This document shows positions 26,214 to 34,035 of a stretch of DNA of 36,581 nucleotides, piece by piece. How positions within the stretch are numbered: position 1 is the first letter of the stretch; each line of letters starts with the position of its first letter. The notes under the pieces were generated by a model that saw only the letters and a program-made list of their open reading frames with translations, had not been told where the DNA came from and ran no database searches. The position numbers and the translations under genes are program-made. Source of the DNA: Candidatus Melainabacteria bacterium RIFCSPLOWO2_02_FULL_35_15 (lineage in GTDB: Bacteria > Cyanobacteriota > Vampirovibrionia > 2-02-FULL-35-15); the NCBI GenBank assembly GCA_001784585.1, contig MFRN01000021.1, forward strand, positions 1-36,581, given 5' to 3'.

Positions 26214-27243
26214 CCTGATAAGTTAATAAACAGTCCAGCCCATGCTGAAATTCTTCCAGTGCTGTACTGCAAACCTGGGAATAAAATATAAACTCCTGAT
26301 CATAGTCCTTTTTCAATCTTTCAACCAAATTACGATTAAAATCAAATCTATAACCTCCCTGTTGTAATAAAGCTCTGGCTGATGTCACTGAAAAATAGCT
26401 GCAATAATCACTAAGCATATTAACTGTAGTTTCTCCAGTCATAGGGTTATGACAGCTTCTGCCCTGATCTCTACTTAATGGAAGATAAAAATATTTTTCT
26501 AAAGGCTGTCCATCAATTTCGTAAGATTGATTACCTACTAATATTCCAGGAATTAGGAATTGGGTATATTCTATTGGCTCTAAATGGTTTTCTTCTATCT
26601 TTTTATTTATAGCTTGTCCTGCTTTTGGTACTAACACAAAACCACTTTTACTAAAAACCATACAATTTAAGCTTCTAACAATATAAGGACTTTTTAGCTC
26701 TCTTCGGAGATTCTGGTAATAATCATTATTTACAATTTCATCTAAAATATGTTTAATTTCAGATTTTTTCAAAGGAGTTGACAGAGGCTGTAAAACACCA
26801 GCCAGGTCATCTGTTTTCTTACTGCCTGACTGGACAAAATTTAACAAGGCAGGTATTAGCACCTCTTTCACATATACATCAAGAGCATTAAATCCTTTTC
26901 TAATATTACTTTCACCTTGAACGGATAATTTATTTGAAAGTTTAAAAAATGCATTTACCGCCTCTTTAACACTTTGACCTTCTTGAAAATATTCCGGATC
27001 AAACCCTGCTCTTACATCTATTTGATCTTCTACCCGGTAATTAAATTTTTTAGGTTCTGTTTCAAGTATTCGAAGTGATGAATTCTGTATAGCCTGCTTT
27101 GGTATATCTTTTTTAACTTTTTCTGCCAAAGATGCCAGTCGACATTCAATTGAGTTAACCCTTAAGTTTGTGCTCCTTTTATCAAGCAAGTTGCTTGCAC
27201 GATCATACAGTGACTTAGCAGCTTTTCTTAGTGGATCAATCAT
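26176..27243 (-). CDS. Large protein of unknown function
   Basis: 355 residues with no signal peptide or membrane segment. The N-terminal 120 residues are mostly helical and charged (RKAAKSLYDRASNLLDKRST, then VNSIECRLASLAEKVKKD). The C-terminal half has mixed structure with ESGILVG-like turns (FLIPGILVGNQSYEIDGQPL), YFYLPLSRDQGRSCHNPMTG and HGLDCLLTY near the end. Cys and His residues are present but do not form a known metal motif. I do not recognise a family. No clear ribosome-binding site precedes the ATG. The gene pair with the next frame (38-bp overlap) is probably specific to this lineage. Confidence 0.55.
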   Translation of the reverse strand: MIDPLRKAAKSLYDRASNLLDKRSTNLRVNSIECRLASLAEKVKKDIPKQAIQNSSLRILETEPKKFNYRVEDQIDVRAGFDPEYFQEGQSVKEAVNAFFKLSNKLSVQGESNIRKGFNALDVYVKEVLIPALLNFVQSGSKKTDDLAGVLQPLSTPLKKSEIKHILDEIVNNDYYQNLRRELKSPYIVRSLNCMVFSKSGFVLVPKAGQAINKKIEENHLEPIEYTQFLIPGILVGNQSYEIDGQPLEKYFYLPLSRDQGRSCHNPMTGETTVNMLSDYCSYFSVTSARALLQQGGYRFDFNRNLVERLKKDYDQEFIFYSQVCSTALEEFQHGLDCLLTYQDDSKRLAERLAC

Positions 27244-27327
27244 AAATTATCTATATACTAAAATGAGATTTTAAAAAGTTTATAAGAAATTAATGTTAAT
27301 TTAACAATTTGGAAAGTCTGCAATTAA

Positions 27328-28587
27328 TTACAGTTTCCTAAACACCAGGCACGCATTATGTCCGCCAAAGCCAAATGAATTTGAAATTATTACATTTAAA
27401 TCTTTTACTTTACGGGATTTATGAGCAATAAAATCTAAATCACATTGTGGATCAGGATTATCCAGATTTATCGTCGGTGGCAAAATATTTGTTTGAAGTG
27501 CCATAATACATGAGATTGCTTCTATTGCACCGGTGGCACCAAGCAAATGTCCATGCATTGATTTTGTAGAGCTTACAGGTAAAAGACCTTTTTTAACCCT
27601 GTCTCCGAAAACTCTTTTTATAGCTACTACTTCGACTACATCCCCGACAATAGTACTGGTCGCATGTGCATTTATATAATCAACCTCTTCTCCCTGAACA
27701 TTTGCATCTTCTAATGCAAGTTTAATAGCTCTTGCTGCGCCATCTCCATCCGGTGATGGCGAAACAATATCAGATGCATCCGATGAAGCACCAAAACCAG
27801 CTAGCTCACAATAAATATTTGCACCACGTGCTCTGGCATGTTCCAGCTCTTCAAGAATTAAAATCCCGGCTCCTTCACCCATTACAAAACCATCTCTGTC
27901 TCTGTCAAAAGGTCTTGAAGATTTTTCCGGCTCATTGTTAAAATGAGTTGACAGAGTCCTTGCAGCACCAAATGCAGCAATACTTACACCTGTAAGCGGC
28001 GCTTCACAGCCTCCTGCAAACATTACATCGGCATTACCGGCTTGAATAACCCTGAATGCATCCCCAATACAGCTTGTGCTTGTAGCACATGCTGTAACAG
28101 TACAACTTAATGGTCCTTTTGCATTGTGGTAAATAGAAATATAACCGGCTGGCATGTTTGCAATCATTGAGGGGATGGTAAATGGGCTGACTCTGCCGGG
28201 ACCTTTTTCTCTTAATATATTGTGTTGTTCAATTATTGTAAGTATGCCCCCGGCAGCACTTCCTACAACTACTCCGATACGTTCCGGATTTGGATAATTT
28301 ATAACATCTAACTTTGCATCTTTAACGGCATTAATAGAAGCACTTAAAGCAAGCTGAATAAATCTGTCTGTTCTTCTTATAACTTTTAGTTCAAGAAAAT
28401 CTTCAGGCTTAAAATCATTACACACAGCACCTACACGACAAATATCTTTTGATGTTTTTGCATCAGGGAAAAAATCCATTTTGGATATTCCTGACTTTCC
28501 GTTTATAAGATTTTCCCAGAGTTGTTCTTTACTCTCGCCTAAAGAGCAGATTAATCCCATTCCGGTTATAACTACCCGCTTTTTCAT
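27328..28587 (-). CDS. fabF: 3-oxoacyl-[acyl-carrier-protein] synthase II
   Basis: 419 residues. FabF elongates fatty acids by decarboxylative condensation of malonyl-ACP with acyl-ACP. The thiolase-fold triad is visible: the nucleophile Cys in VTACATSTSCIGDAFR (about 165), His in NAHATSTIVGDVVEV (about 306) and His in STKSMHGHLLGATGAIE (about 341). Other family blocks are RVVITGMGLICSLG, MFAGGCEAPLTG, RPFDRDRDGFVMGEGAGILI and SNSFGFGGHNACLVF. acpP lies 217 bp upstream on the same strand, the usual fab order. A hairpin (28596-28616) sits just before the ATG, and a possible 38-codon ORF ends 2 bp before it. A conventional ribosome-binding site is lacking. Confidence 0.97.
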   Translation of the reverse strand: MKKRVVITGMGLICSLGESKEQLWENLINGKSGISKMDFFPDAKTSKDICRVGAVCNDFKPEDFLELKVIRRTDRFIQLALSASINAVKDAKLDVINYPNPERIGVVVGSAAGGILTIIEQHNILREKGPGRVSPFTIPSMIANMPAGYISIYHNAKGPLSCTVTACATSTSCIGDAFRVIQAGNADVMFAGGCEAPLTGVSIAAFGAARTLSTHFNNEPEKSSRPFDRDRDGFVMGEGAGILILEELEHARARGANIYCELAGFGASSDASDIVSPSPDGDGAARAIKLALEDANVQGEEVDYINAHATSTIVGDVVEVVAIKRVFGDRVKKGLLPVSSTKSMHGHLLGATGAIEAISCIMALQTNILPPTINLDNPDPQCDLDFIAHKSRKVKDLNVIISNSFGFGGHNACLVFRKL

Positions 28588-28589
28588 TT

Positions 28590-28706
28590 TTATTTCGCTT
28601 CAGACAAGCTGAAGCGTCCCGCGATCAATTCTGTTCGCTCGTTCGGATTTGCCCAATGAATGGGACAAATCCTCTGTTCAATTAACGCTATCATGCAGTC
28701 CTTCAT
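28590..28706 (-). CDS. Possible 38-codon leader ORF before fabF
   Basis: This frame starts at an ATG with GGAG about 9 nt upstream and ends with a TAA 2 bp before the fabF start. Its product would begin MKDCMIALIEQRICPIHWAN and end RFSLSEAK. It is too short to judge by composition and no relative is known to me. The leader GCGAAACAACAATGAA resembles the sequence in front of fabF itself. It could be a true coupled leader peptide, or a chance frame in a small duplication or mobile repeat. Confidence 0.3.
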   Translation of the reverse strand: MKDCMIALIEQRICPIHWANPNERTELIAGRFSLSEAK

Positions 28707-28730
28707 TGTTGTTTCGCTCCAGACAAGCTG
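28702..28730. repeat. 29-bp repeat matching the fabF start region (28583-28611)
   Basis: Positions 28702-28730 and 28583-28611 match at 26 of 29 bases, including CAGACAAGCTG and the start-codon CAT of both frames. The 28583-28611 copy forms the 8-bp hairpin CGCTTCAG/CTGAAGCG (28596-28616) just upstream of the fabF ATG. The one at 28702 does not form the hairpin. This small duplication created the frame above, or was created with it. Confidence 0.6.
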
Positions 28731-28754
28731 CTATAACTTATACAATATAGCAAA

Positions 28755-28782
28755 GTAGGGGCATTTTACAAAACGCCCCTAC
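28755..28782. repeat. 28-bp palindrome GTAGGGGC...GCCCCTAC
   Basis: GTAGGGGC/GCCCCTAC arms with an inner TTTT/AAAA stem, between acpP and the possible leader ORF. It could fold in either strand and may terminate or protect the acpP message. The ends (GTAGGG/CCCTAC) and the following CTACAAAG also occur at 2966-2997. Confidence 0.6.
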
Positions 28783-28804
28783 AAAGAATTCCTTTTATTA
28801 GCAT

Positions 28805-29056
28805 TTATGAATGCGAAACAATGTGATCAACAGCCTGCCCGACTGTAGTAATTTTTTCTGCTTCTTCATCAGGGATTTCAACCCCAAATTCCTCTTCGAA
28901 TGCCATTACTAACTCAACTGTATCAAGTGAGTCAGCACCTAAGTCTGCGGTAAAACTTGCTGATTCTGTTACTTCAGATGATTCCACACTTAACTGTGAA
29001 CAAACTACCTTTTTAACTCTTTCTAATGCTTCTTGTCTGTCCATAACTTTAGTCAT
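28805..29056 (-). CDS. acpP: Acyl carrier protein
   Basis: 83 residues, mostly acidic and helical. ACP carries growing acyl chains as thioesters on 4'-phosphopantetheine during fatty-acid synthesis. The attachment motif is [20 protein letters not shown] with the modified Ser at about 43, followed by [20 protein letters not shown], nearly textbook. The ATG at 29054-29056 has GGGGGAG just upstream. A second in-frame ATG (M5) would give the usual start MDRQEAL, but the first has the better ribosome-binding site. It lies upstream of fabF on the same strand and is followed by a 28-bp palindrome that may terminate or stabilise its message. Confidence 0.95.
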   Translation of the reverse strand: MTKVMDRQEALERVKKVVCSQLSVESSEVTESASFTADLGADSLDTVELVMAFEEEFGVEIPDEEAEKITTVGQAVDHIVSHS

Positions 29057-29150
29057 ATCTCCCCCGTTAATACATAGTTTTTCTAGCTTTGGTTCAGGAT
29101 ATCACAGAATAGTCAACATGAAAACGCATTTACACATTTCAGGTAATAGG

Positions 29151-29768
29151 CTATTTTATTAAATTAGCTACCAGTAAAAACCTATCAGCAAATACTATTT
29201 CATCACCTTTTTTTAAAGAAGCTGCATTTATATTTTCTATTTCGCAGATTATGTTTAATTTCAAACTGTTAAAAAGAAATTTTAATGCCCTTTTTTCATT
29301 TTCATAGTGTGTAGTAATAAAAACATATCCATCCTTGTCTAATAATTTATCAAAGTTAGAAAATATTTTCATAAATACATCTGTATTAAATGTAATTTCA
29401 GGATGCCGGACAATAATCAAATCAAATAATCCGTCTTTTATCCACTCTTCGTAGTTTTTAAATTTTGCAGCATCACCGGATTTTAAGAAAATATTATCTT
29501 TTTTATTAGTTACTAAAAGTCTGTTTTTTGCAAAGTCCAGCAATTTTTCATCACTTTCAATTCCATACAGTTTAACTAACCCTTTGCAAGAAGAAAAATA
29601 ATCAAATAAACACTCTGCTTCAATAAACTTCCCGCATGCAATACTTATAATTTTTACAGTTTTTTTTTCTTCTGCCTTGTCTAAAAGATGTTTTGGAAGA
29701 TAACTTGTAAGCAAATTTGACAAGCTGTTTTGAATTTCTTTTCCAAGTTTTTCATATTCAATATTCAT
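29151..29768 (-). CDS. Class I SAM-dependent methyltransferase-like protein
   Basis: 205 residues with a Rossmann-type methyltransferase outline: motif I KIISIACGKFIEAECLFDYF, motif II KLYGIESDEKLLDFAKNRL, an IFLKSGDAAKF stretch that should contact the SAM adenine, and motif IV LFDLIIVRHPE, then the GYVFITTHYENEKRALKFL strand. The glycine-rich loop is ACGKF, shorter than the usual GxGxG, so SAM binding is probable but activity is not certain. The substrate is unknown. It lies between the flagellar fliF gene and acpP on the same strand, with 79 bp and 94 bp gaps. It could modify a flagellar protein or a lipid, but no motif points to either. Confidence 0.6.
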   Translation of the reverse strand: MNIEYEKLGKEIQNSLSNLLTSYLPKHLLDKAEEKKTVKIISIACGKFIEAECLFDYFSSCKGLVKLYGIESDEKLLDFAKNRLLVTNKKDNIFLKSGDAAKFKNYEEWIKDGLFDLIIVRHPEITFNTDVFMKIFSNFDKLLDKDGYVFITTHYENEKRALKFLFNSLKLNIICEIENINAASLKKGDEIVFADRFLLVANLIK

Positions 29769-29847
29769 TTTAGCAACGCTTTGTCAAGCAGGGTAAGGCA
29801 TTAATAGTTTTTTAGAGGCCAATTGAAAAACACAAACCATTATTCGC

Positions 29848-31458
29848 TTAAATCCTTCCAGCCTGTGAACCTTCTTCAAGCCAGATTTGAAGTTTGCTTG
29901 CTAAAAATTCTGGTTTTTCAATAGCAGCTTCTTTAAGTCCAGTTAGAATACCTGTTAAATCCGGTTGCTGTGCAGTCAGTTCTGCCGGTGAGGCTTCTGG
30001 TGTCTGTGATATTTGTCCTTCTGGTTTTTGAAACTGTTTTTGCATTGATTGATTTATCTGGGACACTGTGCTGGTAGGAGATTCAGGTGGCCTTACTGCA
30101 CCTCTGAATGAATTAATAACCATCAGAAAACCTATGACAGCGATTGCAATTCCTGCCCAGCGCGGCATACCTTTAAAGAAGTTAATAACCTGATTTAGAT
30201 AGTCAGCAAAACTTGGCATAGCAAAAGATTTTACTGGCTTAGCGGAAGGAGGTTTTCCTGTAGCAAATTCTGCTACTGTAATTTTTATATCATCAACTGT
30301 TGTGGCCGGGCTTGTAATTGCAGCTATGCCCTCACGTAACTGCTTGACTGAAATCTTTGGAAGTAAATCACTGTTTAATGCAACTGCGACAGTAATTTTT
30401 GAAATTCTTCCCGGTGGTGTGCTTATAGTTTTTTGTTTGAAGCTTGGATATCTTTGTGTTACCCTGTTTGTTCTTGCATAATTTTTATTGCCTTCTAAAC
30501 CAGGTACTGCTGGTCCAATAGTATGCCCATCTGAAGCTGCTCCACCTAATCTTTCATCGCCAATTTGTTCCTGACCAACTACTCCATCAGCAAATGTAGT
30601 AGCCGATTCTTCAATTTTCCTTCTGCTTATTTCAGAACTTACTCTTACTATGTATCCGTTATAACCAAGTAATGGCTGTAAATATTCTTCAATTCTTTTT
30701 TGTATTATTTTGTTTACTTTTTCAGATTCTTCTACAAGTTCGCTTGCTGCAACTTCTTCTGTCTCTACTGAAGAATATGTTTCGCCATTGGTATCAATAA
30801 CAGAGATATTGTTTTTTTGTAAATTAGGAACATATCCGACTAACAAATTTATAATGCTTCTTACCTGTGCCCTGGCAAGCTTTAAATTCTCGTCAGGAAG
30901 TTCTATCTGTACTGTGGCAGTAGTGGGTGCCTGATACTGGCTGAATAACTGCGGTTCAGGAATATTTACACGGACTGTAGCCCATTTAATGCCGGTCATT
31001 CTGCTGATAATTCGTGAGAGATCTCCGTTAACTGCTCTCATCATCTTTATTCTTTTATCATAGTCTGAAGCAGCCCAGTCGCTTTTATCAAATAAATTAA
31101 AACCATCTTCCTGTAATAAGTCACTTCTTGCAAGTGTAAGAGCAGCTCCGTCAAAATCCTTCTGAAAAACCTGAACATTTACTTTCCCCGGCAAATCACT
31201 GTCAGATATTCTCCCTTCAATATTGCTTAATTTTAGTTTTGAAATTATTTCAAATGCTCTTCCCTGATCAATCTTTTTTACAAGTTCAATCTGGGTTCCT
31301 TTATCCTGACTGTGTGTCCATGCAAAGATTACAATAATAAGTGTTAAAATAACAATTATAACACCAGCACCAATTAAAACCATTCTTTTGTTTTGTCCAA
31401 GATTTGCCATTGCATTCTGGACATTTTGAGGATTTAATTGTGTCTGTTCTGTTGCCAT
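29848..31458 (-). CDS. fliF: Flagellar MS-ring protein FliF
   Basis: 536 residues, typical length. FliF forms the membrane ring of the flagellar basal body, onto which the C-ring and export gate assemble. Two membrane helices are seen: about 26-48 (MVLIGAGVIIVILTLIIVIF) and about 437-457 (WAGIAIAVIGFLMVINSF). The YscJ/FliF domains between them contain ARSDLLQEDGFNLFDKSDWA, IRSIINLLVGYVPNLQKNNI, VIDTNGE, ITVAVALNSDLLPKISVKQL and the RVTQRYPSFKQKT stretch. The tail (LKEAAIEKPEFLASKLQIWL) should bind FliG. It follows fliE in the normal order, with a palindrome in the spacer. fliG is not found in the window; after fliF come unrelated genes, so the flagellar operon ends here. Confidence 0.96.
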   Translation of the reverse strand: MATEQTQLNPQNVQNAMANLGQNKRMVLIGAGVIIVILTLIIVIFAWTHSQDKGTQIELVKKIDQGRAFEIISKLKLSNIEGRISDSDLPGKVNVQVFQKDFDGAALTLARSDLLQEDGFNLFDKSDWAASDYDKRIKMMRAVNGDLSRIISRMTGIKWATVRVNIPEPQLFSQYQAPTTATVQIELPDENLKLARAQVRSIINLLVGYVPNLQKNNISVIDTNGETYSSVETEEVAASELVEESEKVNKIIQKRIEEYLQPLLGYNGYIVRVSSEISRRKIEESATTFADGVVGQEQIGDERLGGAASDGHTIGPAVPGLEGNKNYARTNRVTQRYPSFKQKTISTPPGRISKITVAVALNSDLLPKISVKQLREGIAAITSPATTVDDIKITVAEFATGKPPSAKPVKSFAMPSFADYLNQVINFFKGMPRWAGIAIAVIGFLMVINSFRGAVRPPESPTSTVSQINQSMQKQFQKPEGQISQTPEASPAELTAQQPDLTGILTGLKEAAIEKPEFLASKLQIWLEEGSQAGRI

Positions 31459-31493
31459 TTTTGTTCCTAATTATATTTTTTATTTTCCTCTTT

Positions 31494-31520
31494 CGAGGAC
31501 ATGCCATGGCATGTTCCTAC
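31494..31520. repeat. 27-bp palindrome between fliE and fliF
   Basis: The perfect core ACATGCCATGGCATGT (31499-31514) is set in an imperfect GTAGGA...TCCTCG frame, one base short of 28. It overlaps the last codon of fliE and ends 36 bp before fliF. The core shares CATGGCATG with 5482-5497, and the ends recall the 28-bp palindromes at 2966 and 28755. Confidence 0.5.
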
Positions 31521-31834
31521 ACCTGCATTTGTGTCAGTTTTTCTACTGTACTTATAAACTTCCCTGCTACCTGGGTAGTTAAACCAAGGGCTATTTCTTC
31601 TTCTGCCATAGCAATCATTACTTCATGCAGGTTAACCTTTCCTGTAGTTACTGCAGCTTCAGTTAATTGTTCCGATTTATTCATCATGTTATTTACATTG
31701 CCTAACATACTGGTCAGAACATCTTTGAATTGTCCTCCTCCAGTGCTGACTACACCTTTTAATGTAGGTATCTGAGGGATCTCCGGAATTCCCGGGATCA
31801 TACTTTTAAAATTTTGCGGTGCAAAGTTTTTCAT
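31517..31834 (-). CDS. fliE: Flagellar hook-basal body protein FliE
   Basis: 105 residues. FliE is a rod component that joins the MS ring to the proximal rod. The C-terminal part is diagnostic: a KDVLTSMLGNVNNMMNKSEQ helix, TTGKVNLHEVMIAMAEEEIA and the helix LTTQVAGKFISTVEKLTQMQ. The N-terminal 35 residues (Pro/Ile-rich: MIPGIPEIPQIPTLKG) are variable. The ATG has AAGGAA upstream. It is placed between a lytic transglycosylase gene and fliF, part of the flgB-flgC-fliE-fliF set found in most flagellar operons, here interrupted by the transglycosylase. Confidence 0.93.
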   Translation of the reverse strand: MKNFAPQNFKSMIPGIPEIPQIPTLKGVVSTGGGQFKDVLTSMLGNVNNMMNKSEQLTEAAVTTGKVNLHEVMIAMAEEEIALGLTTQVAGKFISTVEKLTQMQV

Positions 31835-31863
31835 TTTTTTATTTCCTTTATGTTTATTTGGGC

Positions 31864-32340
31864 CTAAATTAGTTTGTTCATAATCCTATTTACATAGTTT
31901 TTTGTTTCTGCAAATGGCGGAACACCTTTAAATTTTTCTACATTTCCTGGCCCGGCATTGTATGCCGACAGAGCCAAAATTACATTACCTTGGTAACGGT
32001 TTAGTAAAGAAGATAAATATTTAGTACCACCCCTTATATTTTCAAGGGGATTTAACGGATTCTTAACACCCATTGCCTGTGCTGTCCCTGGCATAAGCTG
32101 CATTAGTCCTAGTGCACCAGAGCCAGAAACAGCATTTGGGTTAAACCCTGACTCCTGCTCTATCACTGCTTTTACAAGTTTCGGATCTAAATTATTTTCT
32201 TTTGAAATTTGTTCTATATGAGGTTCCAGATCTTTTATAACACTTGAAAAAGAAGGAAGTTCAGAAATTCGCTTTGATATTTCTGCTACTCTTTCCAGTG
32301 CAGAACTTATTCCTGTTAAATCAATATTATTTATACCCAT
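31864..32340 (-). CDS. Flagellar-associated lytic transglycosylase (SLT family)
   Basis: 158 residues. The SLT domain (about 45-155) cleaves the MurNAc-GlcNAc bond of peptidoglycan. Catalytic Glu63 is in [20 protein letters not shown], followed by [27 protein letters not shown] and [20 protein letters not shown], all family hallmarks. No obvious signal peptide is present, but the flagellar rod apparatus can export such an enzyme; the N-terminus resembles secretion-competent leaders of rod proteins. Its position between flgC and fliE suggests that it opens the wall for the growing rod, the role FlgJ has elsewhere. A hairpin (32351-32371) lies in the spacer just before the ATG, and there is no good ribosome-binding site. 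Confidence 0.88.
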   Translation of the reverse strand: MGINNIDLTGISSALERVAEISKRISELPSFSSVIKDLEPHIEQISKENNLDPKLVKAVIEQESGFNPNAVSGSGALGLMQLMPGTAQAMGVKNPLNPLENIRGGTKYLSSLLNRYQGNVILALSAYNAGPGNVEKFKGVPPFAETKNYVNRIMNKLI

Positions 32341-32350
32341 CTTTTTGTAC

Positions 32351-32371
32351 AGACGCCCCAGTGGGGCGTCT
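32351..32371. repeat. 9-bp stem hairpin between flgC and the transglycosylase
   Basis: AGACGCCCC-AGT-GGGGCGTCT, a perfect 9-bp stem with a 3-nt loop, GC-rich in an AT-rich operon. It lies 10 bp before the transglycosylase start and 7 bp after the flgC stop. It may slow or partly terminate transcription, or control translation of the downstream gene. Confidence 0.6.
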
Positions 32372-32378
32372 CTTCTGC

Positions 32379-32843
32379 TTACCCACCTGGTTTGCCTATA
32401 CTTAAAGTTTCCTTAGCTGCTGCTTTTGCCATTTCAACAATTGATAAATTTGCTTTGTAGTTTCTTACTGCATACATCATTTCAACCATTTCAATTAAAG
32501 TATCAACATTTGACAGCTCTACGTCTCCATTGGCATCTGCATTGGGATGTCCTGGAATATGGACCTTCGCTCCGGGGGTTTGATCTTCTATAACCTGACT
32601 TAGTGCAATACCCCTTCCGACCTGATTCCCGGAAAGAAAGTTCATTAAATTTTCTTCTTTTATTCCAAGCTGTCGCGCCATGATAATAGAAAATGGATCT
32701 GCTGCTCTTTGAGTGAATACCGGTATTTGTCTCTTATAGCCAGGTGTAGATGAATTAGCTATGTTCTTTGAGACAATTTCCATTCTCTCTCTTTGTGCTT
32801 CAAGACCGTTTGATGCTGTATTTAATAAATCAAAAAATGTCAT
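32379..32843 (-). CDS. flgC: Flagellar basal-body rod protein FlgC
   Basis: 154 residues. FlgC builds the proximal rod. Signatures: an N-terminal [20 protein letters not shown] with [14 protein letters not shown], the usual rod-protein N-terminal heptad region, and a C-terminal [30 protein letters not shown] helix shared by axial proteins. A strong ribosome-binding site (AGGAGG) precedes the ATG. It follows flgB by 12 bp, the conserved order. The middle region is short, as expected of proximal rod subunits. Confidence 0.95.
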   Translation of the reverse strand: MTFFDLLNTASNGLEAQRERMEIVSKNIANSSTPGYKRQIPVFTQRAADPFSIIMARQLGIKEENLMNFLSGNQVGRGIALSQVIEDQTPGAKVHIPGHPNADANGDVELSNVDTLIEMVEMMYAVRNYKANLSIVEMAKAAAKETLSIGKPGG

Positions 32844-32855
32844 TGGCTCCTCCTA

Positions 32856-33206
32856 TTAACTGGCTCTAACCTCTAATGCTTTTTTCATATGCTCAAAATG
32901 ATGTGAAATTGATTTAACCATTAACGTATATCGCAAATGATTATCATAGAGTTTTGACATCTCAGATTCAAGTGTCATTTGCCCGGAATAATCTCTGTAT
33001 CTTGCGGTAGATAATATAGATTCGTTTCCTTCATCTTGCGGCACAAGCTTATTTTGTAATCCACTTAAGACCCTGCTAAAGTCAATGTCCTGCCTGACAT
33101 AATTTTTTGTCTCAATATTTGCCAGGTTATTAGAAAGAAGCTCCTGACGCTGCATCAATGCATCAGTTAACCCTTTTAGTGTTTGAAATCCTTCTGTGTT
33201 AAACAT
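32856..33206 (-). CDS. flgB: Flagellar basal-body rod protein FlgB
   Basis: 116 residues. FlgB builds the rod next to the MS ring with FlgC, FlgF and FliE. The N-terminal LTDALMQRQELLSNNLANIE, with a T(K)NYVRQDIDF extension, is the standard rod motif; the C-terminal half is helical (ESEMSKLYDNHLRYTLMVKS). AAGGAG lies before the ATG at 33204-33206. It is located 14 bp after a Gly-rich unknown gene and before flgC. Confidence 0.93.
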   Translation of the reverse strand: MFNTEGFQTLKGLTDALMQRQELLSNNLANIETKNYVRQDIDFSRVLSGLQNKLVPQDEGNESILSTARYRDYSGQMTLESEMSKLYDNHLRYTLMVKSISHHFEHMKKALEVRAS

Positions 33207-33220
33207 ATCTTTTCTCCTTA

Positions 33221-34021
33221 TTACATCTCCAGCCCTTCTGGATCAAAATCACTTCCACTTCCTTCATCATCCCACCAGTAACTGTCATCAAAGCTGCCAT
33301 CAGTATGCTCTTCCTTCCCAAATTTTTCTAATGAGATTTTGTAATCAAGTGCTTCCTTATCTATCTGAACCGGTTGCATAGCACCTGCCCCTCTTAAACC
33401 AAAGAGTGATTTTACAAATCCCAATAAACCAATTAAAGGCATAAGAAACATTGACCATTTTCCAAGACCACCAGTCCCAGGCATGCTAAATCCGCCAGGG
33501 AAGCCATATGCCCCTTGCATCTGTCCTGGCATTAAACTACCTGTACCAAAACTTCCTGTTACTGCTCCGGGAATTGCTCCAGGAGTTATACCGGTCGTCT
33601 GAGAATTTGCAAAACCCTGAAGCGGGTTAATTCCTGTAGCCAGCTGTCCTAACTGTGAATAAGAATAAGTTTGCGGTGATGGAGGTGCCTGCAAAGTGTT
33701 AATGACAGCTCCTGGGCTAAAAGCCTCTCTGCCAGAGGATTGTTGATTAACAGTTCCAGAGAAACCTTGTCCGCCAGAAAGACTGTTTGTATATGCCTGT
33801 ACTGCCGGATTAAGATTTTGTCCCTGTGGAAGCATTGTAGTATAACCACCTAAGAAATTAGATCCTCCTCCGTTATATGCCCCGTTTGAAAGCACATTCA
33901 ATAATTTATTAAAAATTCCTTTTGGTCCAACAGCAGGTCCGCCAGCTCTGATGCCGGAAGGATAAGTAAATGCAATGTTTGAAACTGGCCCGGTTATATT
34001 TTGCAGAAATTCTTTTAGCAT
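33221..34021 (-). CDS. Gly/Pro/Ser-rich protein of unknown function in the rod operon
   Basis: 266 residues of unusual composition. Residues 1-170 are rich in Gly, Ser, Gln, Pro and Asn (such as PQGQNLNPAVQAYTNSLSGG and ATGINPLQGFANSQTTG), probably disordered. A hydrophobic segment follows (about 190-210: KWSMFLMPLIGLLGFVKSLF). The C-terminus is acidic (SYWWDDEGSGSDFDPEG). There is no signal peptide, but composition and place recall rod/hook-length or cap proteins that are exported unfolded. I do not recognise a family. The 14-15-bp spacings to flgB and the preceding FlgG-like gene show that it is part of the operon. It may be a lineage-specific rod, anchor or secretion component. Confidence 0.65.
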   Translation of the reverse strand: MLKEFLQNITGPVSNIAFTYPSGIRAGGPAVGPKGIFNKLLNVLSNGAYNGGGSNFLGGYTTMLPQGQNLNPAVQAYTNSLSGGQGFSGTVNQQSSGREAFSPGAVINTLQAPPSPQTYSYSQLGQLATGINPLQGFANSQTTGITPGAIPGAVTGSFGTGSLMPGQMQGAYGFPGGFSMPGTGGLGKWSMFLMPLIGLLGFVKSLFGLRGAGAMQPVQIDKEALDYKISLEKFGKEEHTDGSFDDSYWWDDEGSGSDFDPEGLEM

Positions 34022-34035
34022 TTTTTCTTCCTTTT

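Noticed and set aside
28733-28754. Second promoter for fabF between acpP and the leader ORF
   Set aside because: Some TATA-like sequence is present (TATAG, ATAACTTATAC), but no -35 partner at a proper distance.
31404-31775. 123-codon plus-strand frame with hydrophobic segments over fliF/fliE
   Set aside because: The hydrophobic residues are the mirror of the FliF membrane helix codons; fliF and fliE are certain on the other strand.
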